NCBI GenBank assembly: GCA_012961165.1
Contig: DTZW01000121.1
Location: 1 to 33,077 of the forward strand
Length of the DNA: 33,077 bases
Direction: 5' to 3'
From: Gammaproteobacteria bacterium
GTDB taxonomy: Bacteria; Pseudomonadota; Gammaproteobacteria; Pseudomonadales; Azotimanducaceae
The translations under genes and the position numbers were made by a program. Shown piece by piece: positions 25,069 to 32,675 of the stretch. Positions within the stretch are counted from its first letter, which is position 1; each line of letters starts with the position of its first letter. The notes under the pieces are model-generated. The model did not search any database and was not told the DNA's origin. It was given only the letters and a program-made list of their open reading frames with translations.

Positions 25069-25947
25069 GTGGCGATTCAGGTAGCGATTAGACATAACAC
25101 TGAGTACGAATTCGACAGACCAGTGCCGATACACCCGCATGTGGTAAGACTTCGCCCTGGCCCTCATTGCCGAACACCCATTAAGTCCTACTCTTTGAAA
25201 GTAGCGCCGGAGAATCATTTCGTTAACTGGCAACAGGACCCCTTCGGGAACCACCTTGCACGGTTTGTATTCCCCGAAAAAAGCCGATCACTCAAACTTC
25301 ACGTCGAGCTTGTCGCTGAATTAGTTATGGTCAACCCGTTCGATTTCTTTCTGGAAGAATCGGCGGAAACTTTCCCTTTTAGCTATGACCCGTTACTCAA
25401 AAGCGACCTGGCCCCTTACCTGAAAATTAGCGAGCGCGGCAAGCAGTTGGTAGGCTGGGTTAAAGGCATCGATCGCCAAAAAATGGCTGTAGTACCGTTC
25501 CTGGTGGGGATCAACCAGCATATTCAACAGTACGTTGAATATGAACGCCGCCTGGAAGAAGGCGTCCAGCGCTGCGAGGAAACACTCACCCTAAAACGAG
25601 GTTCCTGTCGTGACAGCGCCTGGCTATTAGTGCAAGTGCTTAGACACCTGGGGCTGGCAGCTCGATTCGTCTCTGGCTACCTGGTCCAGCTGGGCTCAGA
25701 CAGTAAGTCTGTCGGTCGTCCTTCCGGGCCCGACGGCGACTTCACTGACCTTCATGCGTGGGCAGAGGTATTTCTTCCCGGGGCAGGCTGGATTGGCCTT
25801 GACCAGACATCCGGTCTTTTCGTCGGCGAAGGACATTTACCGTTAGCTTGCACGCCTGCACCGACAAGCGCCGCAGCAATCACGGGCGCAACCGGCATCT
25901 GCAAAACCACACTGACTTTTTCAAACACCGTAGAACGAATTCCATAA
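25069..25947 (+). CDS. Transglutaminase-like protein, probably truncated relative to DUF2126 fusion
   Basis: 292 residues from GTG 25069, preceded by AGGAG. The N-terminal transglutaminase-N domain (VAIRHNTEYEFDRPV, HVVRLRPGPHCRTPI, NWQQDPFGNHLARFVFPEK, NPFDFFLEE) leads to the core with Cys in RGSCRDSAWLLVQVLRHLG, His in DLHAWAEV and Asp in GLDQTSG. As I recall the family, this sequence type normally forms the first quarter of a ~1100-residue protein ending in DUF2126. Here it stops just after the strand LTFSNTVERIP, where the long form continues with a conserved H-E-D-P-R-V-T linker. The catalytic triad is intact, so the remaining domain may still work. It forms a two-gene operon with Anbu. 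Confidence 0.85.
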   Translation: MAIQVAIRHNTEYEFDRPVPIHPHVVRLRPGPHCRTPIKSYSLKVAPENHFVNWQQDPFGNHLARFVFPEKSRSLKLHVELVAELVMVNPFDFFLEESAETFPFSYDPLLKSDLAPYLKISERGKQLVGWVKGIDRQKMAVVPFLVGINQHIQQYVEYERRLEEGVQRCEETLTLKRGSCRDSAWLLVQVLRHLGLAARFVSGYLVQLGSDSKSVGRPSGPDGDFTDLHAWAEVFLPGAGWIGLDQTSGLFVGEGHLPLACTPAPTSAAAITGATGICKTTLTFSNTVERIP

Positions 25948-26540
25948 AGTCCGCAGGGTACAACACTCTACCAGGATTCAGCATTCCATTTGATTCACTT
26001 CCCTGAAAAGACCGGACGAAATAGCACCAGACCTAAAGGCATCTGGCGACCGTGCGCGGCTAAAGACAGCGAAACACTGAGGGTCGCAACACTGTTCGAA
26101 TGGGCATAGATCCCATCCCCTTCCAAAGTGACCGCACAACCTAAAGCCAGATCGGACGAACGTCAGTAGTGAACATCAATTTTATCAGAAAGTTAACAGA
26201 GGAAACCAAGGCCAAACCCAGGCTTATATTCCAGAATTTACGCAGGAACACGTCTTGCGGTATGCGGAAGCCATCGGTTCGGCGCTGACGGTTTACCAGA
26301 GCGACCAATAATAGCTGTCTTGCTTTTCCACATTCTGATTAGCCGTTTTGCTTCACTTTACGCTAAAGATGTTGATAGCGTCTGCCAAACGGCGCACTCA
26401 CGATACCATCTTACCAACACACATTTTATTAACCGAACAACAATACGGCTATCGACCCCCTGATCATCACTTTCAGTATTTTCGCTGGTTTAGAAAAAGG
26501 TTTACTCTAGGCACACCCAACGCTCAAGCGACCCAGACTC
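25948..26540. other. 593-bp stretch without a recognisable gene
   Basis: All frames are interrupted. Nothing resembling the missing DUF2126, alpha-E or ATP-grasp sequences was recognised by eye. A short open stretch around 26160-26310 (reading ...AYIPEFTQEHVLRYAEAIG...) has no start or family I know and may be chance or a decayed gene. No hairpin with a T-tract was noticed. Confidence 0.6.
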
Positions 26541-27557
26541 ATGGCAACAAATCGACGAATTCTCCTCTCCGAAATCCCAACAGGCAAATTGACCGAAGAA
26601 CATTTCACCCAGGATGAAATCGACCTGACATCACCCGGTGAGGGTGAGGTCCTTGTCAGGACGCTTATCCTCTCCCAGGATGCCGCTAATCGCGCCTGGA
26701 TGCAGGGGGCGACATATCGAAGCGCACTCAGTTCGGGGCAGGTCATGTCAAGCGGAGGGATCGCAGAGGTCGTTGAGTCAAATGTTGATCGTTTCAAGGT
26801 TGGACAAATCGTGTCAGGTGACCTCGGCTGGCAGGAATATGCTGTATTACCCGGACACCAGTTGGCACGGGTAAAAGATCACGACGGGCCACTTAGCCAC
26901 AACTTGTCGCTACTCGGTGTCGCTGGATTAACGGCCTATCACGGCCTGATTAATGTCCCTGGCATTCATGCCGGCGAAGTACTCCTGGTCTCTGCCGCGG
27001 GCGGTTCAGTCGGTTCGATCGTCGGCCAGATCGGGCGCATCAAAGGTGCAAAGGTTATTGGTATTGCTGGCGGTACAGAAAAATGCCAGTGGGTTGTAGA
27101 TGAACTGGGGTTTGATGCCTGCCTCGATTACAAGGACACAAGCGCACCACTTCGACATCAGCTTAAGGCCGTCGCACCAGATGGCGTGGATGTTTACTTC
27201 GACAATACCGGCGGCGACATACTCCAAACCGCGTTGTTCGCAATGAAGCTGAAAGGACGAGTCTCTTGTTGTGGCGCCGTTTCGATGTATGACGGCAAAC
27301 CCAGCGCTGGCCCGTTTGGCGTACCTGGCTTGCTGGTCACCAAACGATTAAGAATGGAAGGTTTCATCGTCTCCGACTACCGGGACCTGGATAACGATGC
27401 CTACCATGACCTTTCCATGTGGGCGAAGCAGGGTGAACTAAAGGTAGTCGAAGACATTATCGAAGGCCTTGAAAACGCACCCCGCGGCTTAATTGGTTTG
27501 TTAGCTGGCGAGAACCGCGGTAAGCGCATGATCCGGGTTGGGGAACCAGGGAGCTAG
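26541..27557 (+). CDS. MDR-family NADP-dependent oxidoreductase (alkenal/curcumin reductase-like)
   Basis: 338 residues, zinc-free medium-chain reductase. N-terminal GroES-like part: NRRILLSEIPTGKLTEEHF, GEVLVRTLILSQDAANRAWM. Rossmann part: LLGVAGLTAYHGL, VSAAGGSVGSIVGQIGRIKGAKVIGIAGG, then DGVDVYFDNTGGDILQTAL and VSCCGAVSMYD, matching leukotriene B4 12-hydroxydehydrogenase, CurA and YncB-type enzymes that reduce alpha,beta-unsaturated ketones and aldehydes with NADPH. The closing RGLIGLLAGENRGKRMIRV is typical. The ATG at 26541 has no obvious ribosome-binding site. It is single, convergent with the downstream sulfatase (67-bp gap). Confidence 0.9.
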   Translation: MATNRRILLSEIPTGKLTEEHFTQDEIDLTSPGEGEVLVRTLILSQDAANRAWMQGATYRSALSSGQVMSSGGIAEVVESNVDRFKVGQIVSGDLGWQEYAVLPGHQLARVKDHDGPLSHNLSLLGVAGLTAYHGLINVPGIHAGEVLLVSAAGGSVGSIVGQIGRIKGAKVIGIAGGTEKCQWVVDELGFDACLDYKDTSAPLRHQLKAVAPDGVDVYFDNTGGDILQTALFAMKLKGRVSCCGAVSMYDGKPSAGPFGVPGLLVTKRLRMEGFIVSDYRDLDNDAYHDLSMWAKQGELKVVEDIIEGLENAPRGLIGLLAGENRGKRMIRVGEPGS

Positions 27558-27574
27558 CACGCTTTACTGGAACA

Positions 27575-27596
27575 GCATGTTACTGAGGCAACATGC
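27575..27596. terminator. Weak stem-loop between convergent genes
   Basis: GCATGTT and AACATGC pair as a 7-bp stem with an 8-base loop between the MDR stop and the sulfatase stop. It has no T-tract; it may be a minor bidirectional terminator or chance. Confidence 0.25.
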
Positions 27597-27624
27597 ACTC
27601 AAAGATTGAACAGTAGGGGTGGCA

Positions 27625-29445
27625 TCAACGCCGGTTGTTACTGCGGGCTACCACAAGAAAAATCACCAGGATGAACATGGATACAAGGAGTACCAATATC
27701 TGCCTGCCATATACTTCACGGAGCCCATTGATACCCACCTGAGAAACCTGCTGGTAACCAACCGGTACCGGTAACACGCCATTCTCCAGCACATACTGCT
27801 CGTATGCCCGTAACATGACCTGCATACGTTCTGGCATTGCATCTGCCAGGTCCTCGGCCTCTCCGGGGTCGGAAACAATATTATAAAGGTGCCATTGCCT
27901 GTCACCGACCGGACCCCGGTTCATAACAATTTTGTAATCACCGCGGAACAGCGCCGCATTCCCGCCGACTTCGTAACCAATGGTTTCATCTTCCGCATAG
28001 ACTCGCTCAACATCGCCCCTGATGATGGGCATCAGGTCGCGACCAATCATCGCTTCGATGGGCCGTCCAGCAAAACGCCCAGTCGGAGCTTTGACACCAG
28101 CGACAGACAGGATGGTAGGTGTGATATCCGTCACATAAGATAAGGCGTGATTCAGTTCACCCTTATTCAGAACAGATTGCCCTGCAATAATAAGAGGTAC
28201 TCGCAAACCGCCTTCTCCCGCGTAGAACTTGTAGAATGCCAGCGGTGAAGCAGACGCACTTGCAAAGCTGGGACTAATTGAATTAAAACTGCCTTTCAAG
28301 CCCAGCGTTTCATATTCAGATGTATAGCCTTGGCTCCCAACGAAAACCCGAGCCCGCACATTACCCGGGTCAGGGGCCCCACTGACCTCGGTGCCATTGT
28401 CTGACGTAAAAACAAAGAGCGTATTATCATACTGACCCGTCGCTTTTAGATGTTCAATCAAACGCCCAATATGAAAATCCATGGCTGCAACCATGCCGCC
28501 ATAGACCGCCATACGTTTTGCCTCGTAGCGCTTCCTGTCATCGGGCAGCGCATCCCAGTCCAGCGTCGTCGACATCTCTACCATTGCAGTCCCTTGACCC
28601 ACGACACCGAGCTCTAATGCTTTTGCCAGCCGGTCTTGCCGTAACTGTTCCCAACCAGCGTCATAAACGCCCATGTACTGGTCAATAAACTCCTGCGGCG
28701 CCTGAACTGGAATGTGCACAGCCTGGAAAGGTACATAGGCAAAGAACGGTTGGCCATCTTCACGGTTGGAATCAATAAATTCGATCGTCTTGTCGATCAG
28801 AAACCGGGACGAATAGAAATCTTTCGGTAGCTCCATTTCCTCGCCATCTGCAAACCAGTTGGCCTTTTTATAGATCGGGATATAAGGTTTTTGCTCCCAG
28901 TTGTCGGCGCCGGTATCAGCCATTGCGACTGTCCTCTCAAAGCCCCGGCGACTGGGTAACTGATGCGGCTCTTTTCCCAAATGCCATTTACCCGCCATAT
29001 AGGTATGGTATCCGGCGTCTTCAAGCAAACTTGCAACCGTAACGACATTGCTACCGAGCACTCCCTGGTAACCATCGAAACTACTCTGTTCCGGCGGAAT
29101 TGACTCAGGAATATTCGCCACTCCTGACCTGTGGTTGTCCACACCCGTTAACAACATGGCCCGAGAGGGGGCGCAACTGGCCGCCGTATGGTAGTTGGTA
29201 AACCGGAGACCTTCGTTTGCCAGCGCCGTCAGGGACGGTGTACTGATTTCACTCCCATAAGGGGCAATGTCGGTAAAGCCTAGATCATCGGCCAGAATCA
29301 GGACAATGTTTGGCTGTTGAGCCGCCTGGGCTGTCACTGCGCCCATACCCAGGAAAAGAAAAGCCAGGAAAAGAAAAGTCAGGGGGAAAAATGCCGGCAG
29401 TATCGAAGCCAAAGATTGCAGGAACCTCGTGCAGGCTTGTTTCAC
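27625..29445 (-). CDS. Exported arylsulfatase A-type sulfatase with C-terminal membrane anchor
   Basis: 606 residues. N-terminal Sec signal with a strongly hydrophobic core (PLTFLFLAFLFLGMG) and A-Q-A-A cleavage, then PNIVLILADDLGFTDIAPYG (metal Asp pair), formylglycine motif AASCAPSRAMLLTG (Cys91), YHTYMAGKWHLG, and LFVFTSDNGTE (metal Asp-Asn). The end has a transmembrane helix (QILVLLVSMFILVIFLVV) and a basic tail RSNNRR, so the catalytic domain should face the periplasm. It hydrolyses sulfate esters; the substrate is unknown. The GTG start overlaps the stop of the 4-TM gene as GTGA, so it is the third gene of an operon with the dehalogenase. The signal-peptide region contains a 15-bp tandem duplication. 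Confidence 0.92.
   Translation of the reverse strand: MKQACTRFLQSLASILPAFFPLTFLFLAFLFLGMGAVTAQAAQQPNIVLILADDLGFTDIAPYGSEISTPSLTALANEGLRFTNYHTAASCAPSRAMLLTGVDNHRSGVANIPESIPPEQSSFDGYQGVLGSNVVTVASLLEDAGYHTYMAGKWHLGKEPHQLPSRRGFERTVAMADTGADNWEQKPYIPIYKKANWFADGEEMELPKDFYSSRFLIDKTIEFIDSNREDGQPFFAYVPFQAVHIPVQAPQEFIDQYMGVYDAGWEQLRQDRLAKALELGVVGQGTAMVEMSTTLDWDALPDDRKRYEAKRMAVYGGMVAAMDFHIGRLIEHLKATGQYDNTLFVFTSDNGTEVSGAPDPGNVRARVFVGSQGYTSEYETLGLKGSFNSISPSFASASASPLAFYKFYAGEGGLRVPLIIAGQSVLNKGELNHALSYVTDITPTILSVAGVKAPTGRFAGRPIEAMIGRDLMPIIRGDVERVYAEDETIGYEVGGNAALFRGDYKIVMNRGPVGDRQWHLYNIVSDPGEAEDLADAMPERMQVMLRAYEQYVLENGVLPVPVGYQQVSQVGINGLREVYGRQILVLLVSMFILVIFLVVARSNNRR
29349..29378. repeat. 15-bp tandem duplication in sulfatase signal-peptide coding region
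   Basis: CCAGGAAAAGAAAAG occurs twice head to tail (29349-29363, 29364-29378). On the minus strand each copy encodes a five-residue hydrophobic unit (phase giving LFLAF/LFLG), lengthening the signal-peptide core in frame. Confidence 0.9.
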
Positions 29446-29828
29446 GCGCCGCGTTTTTCACAAAGACGAATGGTTGACACAAACAGCAGCGTCGTCACGA
29501 TAACCTCCACCGCTATCATGCTACCCGCGAGCGCTGCGCCATGAACCAGCCAGGCAACAATACGAAAGGTGGCAGCCAGACCAAGAAGCATCATGGGCGG
29601 ATAGAACCAGACTCGCTTGAGTGTCGTCACCCCAATCAGGATCAGCAAACCCATTGTCAGGAAGAAGGCACCCAGATCCCCTATTTGGGTACTGCGAGCA
29701 ACGCCCTCAAGCAGTGGCATGCCGACTCCGGCTGCGGCTGAAGCCGGGTCAATAATCCAGCCAACACCGATCACGACAAATAGAATGCCCGGCAGCACGG
29801 TTACGACTCTTAAGATTTTGTTGATCAC
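29442..29828 (-). CDS. Four-TM membrane protein (DUF4345-like)
   Basis: 128 residues from GTG 29828. The choice is set by spacing: AGGAG lies 6 bases before this GTG but directly abuts the ATG at 29834, leaving no spacer. Four hydrophobic segments (about 8-26, 51-69, 74-93, 97-119 of the protein). The segment STQIGDLGAFFLTMGLLILIGV and the overall layout recall DUF4345/DoxX-like small membrane proteins, whose function is unknown. It lies between the haloalkane dehalogenase (31-bp gap) and the anchored sulfatase (4-bp GTGA overlap), so it is co-expressed with both and might aid membrane placement or transport. The family assignment is tentative. Confidence 0.7.
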   Translation of the reverse strand: MINKILRVVTVLPGILFVVIGVGWIIDPASAAAGVGMPLLEGVARSTQIGDLGAFFLTMGLLILIGVTTLKRVWFYPPMMLLGLAATFRIVAWLVHGAALAGSMIAVEVIVTTLLFVSTIRLCEKRGA

Positions 29829-29859
29829 CGACATCTCCTGTTAAATTCAAACTACCGTA

Positions 29860-30873
29860 TCAGGCTGGATTAGCAACAATCAATTTAATGGTCGCCGCTG
29901 CGAGTTCCTCTGGGGCCTGATCCTGCAGAAAATGACCCGCTCCTTTAATCGTTATGTGGGGCTGGCCTTTGGCACCGGGTACCGATTCCTGGAACCTGAC
30001 TTCGCCACCGGCGGTGACCGGGTCGGAATCTGAAAATGCCGTCAGGAAAGGTTTATCCCATTGCTCGAGCACTTTCCATGCGGCCCGGTTTGCACCGATG
30101 GCCGGGTTGTCCGGAATAATCGGTACCAGCGACGGGAACTGCCTACCCCCGGCCAGATAAGTTTCGTCTGGAAAAGGTGCACCGTAGGCGTCCTGCTCTT
30201 CAGGGGTCAAGGTGTCTCCAAGACTCATAGCCAGAACATCCTTCGGCGAGAATCCATCTGACTCACCGCAAAACTTCACCCAATGCAGAAATCCCATCCC
30301 CGACGTATCGCCCGCCATGGCCATAAACATTTCCGGCACATTCGCGTGAACGGGCAGGCTTTTGTAGTAGGCGCGCATCTGATCGCTGGCGTCTCCTATT
30401 TTGTCATCCGGGACACCCTTCGCATCCGGGAGCCCTGTATTGGCAGTGACTATTCTGGCAAAACGGCCAGGGTTTTCCGCAGCGACCCGCAGACCGATTA
30501 ACCCACCCCAGTCCTGGCAGACCAATGTGATGCCCTGAAGGTCAAGTGCTTCGATCAGCGCCCGGACCCAGGCCACATGATTGGCATAGGTGTAGTTGTC
30601 CCGCTCGGTTGGCTTATCCGATTTACCAAACCCGATCATGTCCGGTGCAATTATCCTGTACCCGGCGTCTTTGAAAATGGGAATCATTTTTCGGTAGAGG
30701 TATGACCAGGACGGCTGCCCATGCAGACACAGAATCACCTCACCGACGCCTTCATCCAGGTAATGCATGCGAAGGACCCCACCCTCACCATCGGGAATCT
30801 CAACATAATTGGGCTCAAACGGATAACCCGGCAAATTGGCGAAACGCGTCTCATCGGTCCTTACAGTTTTCAT
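29860..30873 (-). CDS. Haloalkane dehalogenase (HLD-I-like)
   Basis: 337-residue alpha/beta-hydrolase. Oxyanion segment CLHGQPSWSYLYRKMIP, strand/loop IIAPDMIGFGKSDKP, nucleophile elbow VCQDWGGLIGLR (Asp121, with Trp122 as halide-binding partner), acid Asp284 in FSDSDPV, base His314 in GAGHFLQDQAPEEL. The Asp nucleophile followed by Trp, with HG-x-P-x-W, is the haloalkane dehalogenase signature (hydrolytic C-halogen cleavage, cytoplasmic); epoxide hydrolase is the main alternative but lacks this exact pattern. The first residues NLPGYPFEPNYVEI fit subfamily I. It heads an operon with a 4-TM protein and a sulfatase, and is divergent from another sulfatase. Confidence 0.88.
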   Translation of the reverse strand: MKTVRTDETRFANLPGYPFEPNYVEIPDGEGGVLRMHYLDEGVGEVILCLHGQPSWSYLYRKMIPIFKDAGYRIIAPDMIGFGKSDKPTERDNYTYANHVAWVRALIEALDLQGITLVCQDWGGLIGLRVAAENPGRFARIVTANTGLPDAKGVPDDKIGDASDQMRAYYKSLPVHANVPEMFMAMAGDTSGMGFLHWVKFCGESDGFSPKDVLAMSLGDTLTPEEQDAYGAPFPDETYLAGGRQFPSLVPIIPDNPAIGANRAAWKVLEQWDKPFLTAFSDSDPVTAGGEVRFQESVPGAKGQPHITIKGAGHFLQDQAPEELAAATIKLIVANPA

Positions 30874-30898
30874 CTATCCCCGCACCATTTTCAGTCTT

Positions 30899-30911
30899 CT
30901 ACATTATGTAG
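30899..30911. promoter_or_regulatory. Small palindrome upstream of the dehalogenase gene
   Basis: CTACATTATGTAG is a perfect 6-bp inverted repeat around one central base, 26 bp upstream of the dehalogenase start, in the 134-bp divergent promoter region. It is an operator candidate only. Confidence 0.3.
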
Positions 30912-30935
30912 AAAGGTCGATCGCCTGTCATTATT

Positions 30936-30954
30936 TATAATGCATATCATTAAT
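30936..30954. promoter_or_regulatory. TATAAT -10 overlapped by a Fur-box-like 19-mer
   Basis: TATAAT at 30936-30941 is a -10 candidate for the rightward sulfatase. The 19-mer starting there (TATAATGCATATCATTAAT) agrees with the classical Fur consensus at 13 of 19 positions by eye, with TAATG/CATTA arms; an ATCATTAATGAT palindrome overlaps at 30946-30957. A/T-rich promoters can match by chance. Confidence 0.35.
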
Positions 30955-31007
30955 GATTTCCGTACACTTCATTTCTTTGTTCTAAACCACAGCTATTCAG
31001 GTCTGAC

Positions 31008-32660
31008 ATGAAAAAGACGCTCAGCATCGCCGCAATCGCATTACTATTGACCGGCACACTCGCCTGGCAGTATCGACTGGATATCCTGGTATCTGTCGTG
31101 CCAAAGATTCGAGGCATGGCAAACCCTATCCGCGACAATGTACCTACTGCCTGGCCAGACGGCCCCGCAGAAGCCAGCACACCTATCAACGAACGACCGC
31201 CCAATATCATTCTTATCCTCGCCGACGATATGGGATTCAACGATATATCGCTCTATAACGGTGGCGCCGCTGATGGTTCTTTGATGACACCCAATATCGA
31301 TGCTATTGCTGAACAAGGTGTCAGATTCGACAATGGCTACGCCGCCAATGCAATCTGCGCACCTTCCCGCGCGAGTATTCTCACCGGGCGCTACTCAACC
31401 CGGTTCGGGTTCGAGTTCACCCCAGTATTTAGTACTGTCGCAACGATTGCCCAATGGACCCAGGACATCGAACAGCCTGCTCTCTTGGCAACGATAGACC
31501 ACGAAGCGGCAAAATCCCTTCCTCCAATGCAAGAACTGGTACTGCCAGATTCCGAAATCACCATCGCGGAAGTGCTGAAGGAGGCTGGCTACTACACCGC
31601 CCATATTGGTAAATGGCACCTCGGCGCAGGAGACGGACCGCAAAATCAAGGATTCGATGACAGTTTGTATATGAACGGCCTTTCGTACCTGCCACCGGAC
31701 CATCCCGATGTTGTCAACGCAAAACGGGAGGGAGATGTTATAGAGGAAATGGTCTGGGCAGTCGCCACTTACGAAAGCCAGTTTAACAACTCACAAAGCT
31801 TCCAGCCTGACGGCTACCTTACCGACTACTACACCAATGAAGCCGTTAAAGTTATTGAGAAAAACCAGCATCAACCGTTCTTTCTTTACCTGGCACACTG
31901 GGGTATTCACAACCCACTGCAGGCAACCCGTGCAGATTACGACAAATTCTCACAGTTAGAAGATCACACGCTTCGGGTTTATGCGTCGATGATTCATTCG
32001 CTTGACCGTAGTGTGGGAATGATCACCGATAAACTCGAAGAACTTGGGCTCAGTGACAACACCCTCATCGTTTTCACCAGTGACAACGGGGGCGCAGGTT
32101 ATATCGGGCTTCCCGACATCAACAAACCTTACCGGGGCTGGAAATTGACGCACTTTGAAGGCGGAACGCACGTGCCTTTTATGGCGAAGTGGCCGCAGAA
32201 GATCGAGCCCAATTCCAGGCTCACTGATCCCGTGCACCATATCGACCTGTTCCATACTATTGCCGCAGCCGCTGGCGCCACCACTCCTGATAACGTGAAG
32301 TATGATGGTGTAGACCTTATACCCCATGTCAGAGGTGAGGCGTCGAGTAAACCTCATGAGACCCTTTTCTGGAGAGCAGGGCATCACCAGTCTGTGCTGC
32401 ACAATGGCTGGAAGTTAATTCGCGCAGGCAGGCCAGATAAACGGTGGTTGTTCAACCTTGCGGTAGATCCAACGGAACAGAACAACCTTGCGCAAAGCGA
32501 ACCGGAAACCGTCCGCAAACTCGAAGCACTGCTGGCAGAGCACAATGCCGAACAGGCTGATCCCCTGTGGCCCAGCTTCCTGGACTCGGCCCAGCTGATT
32601 GATAAACATGGTGGCCAGGAATATGAAGAAGGTGATGAGTACATCTACTGGCCAAACTAA
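31008..32660 (+). CDS. Exported arylsulfatase
   Basis: 550 residues. N-terminal hydrophobic helix (LSIAAIALLLTGTLAWQY) as signal or anchor, so periplasmic. PNIILILADDMGFNDISLY (metal Asp pair), formylglycine motif AICAPSRASILTGRYS (Cys117), YYTAHIGKWHLGAG, FFLYLAHWGIHNPL, LIVFTSDNGGAG, HFEGGTHVPFMAKWP. The late KLIRAGRPDKRWLFNLAVDPTEQNNLA is the usual sulfatase C-terminal domain. It differs clearly from the anchored sulfatase at 27625-29445, so it probably has another substrate. A GST-like gene starts 15 bp downstream on the same strand. It is transcribed divergently from the dehalogenase operon across a 134-bp region with operator-like palindromes. A formylglycine-generating enzyme must be elsewhere in the genome. 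Confidence 0.93.
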   Translation: MKKTLSIAAIALLLTGTLAWQYRLDILVSVVPKIRGMANPIRDNVPTAWPDGPAEASTPINERPPNIILILADDMGFNDISLYNGGAADGSLMTPNIDAIAEQGVRFDNGYAANAICAPSRASILTGRYSTRFGFEFTPVFSTVATIAQWTQDIEQPALLATIDHEAAKSLPPMQELVLPDSEITIAEVLKEAGYYTAHIGKWHLGAGDGPQNQGFDDSLYMNGLSYLPPDHPDVVNAKREGDVIEEMVWAVATYESQFNNSQSFQPDGYLTDYYTNEAVKVIEKNQHQPFFLYLAHWGIHNPLQATRADYDKFSQLEDHTLRVYASMIHSLDRSVGMITDKLEELGLSDNTLIVFTSDNGGAGYIGLPDINKPYRGWKLTHFEGGTHVPFMAKWPQKIEPNSRLTDPVHHIDLFHTIAAAAGATTPDNVKYDGVDLIPHVRGEASSKPHETLFWRAGHHQSVLHNGWKLIRAGRPDKRWLFNLAVDPTEQNNLAQSEPETVRKLEALLAEHNAEQADPLWPSFLDSAQLIDKHGGQEYEEGDEYIYWPN

Positions 32661-32675
32661 AAAAAGGAAATCCAT

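Noticed and set aside
26348-26617. 89-residue plus-strand open frame between the transglutaminase and the MDR gene
   Set aside because: It runs out of frame into the MDR gene and has a low-complexity His/Thr/Arg composition without a family or ribosome-binding site.
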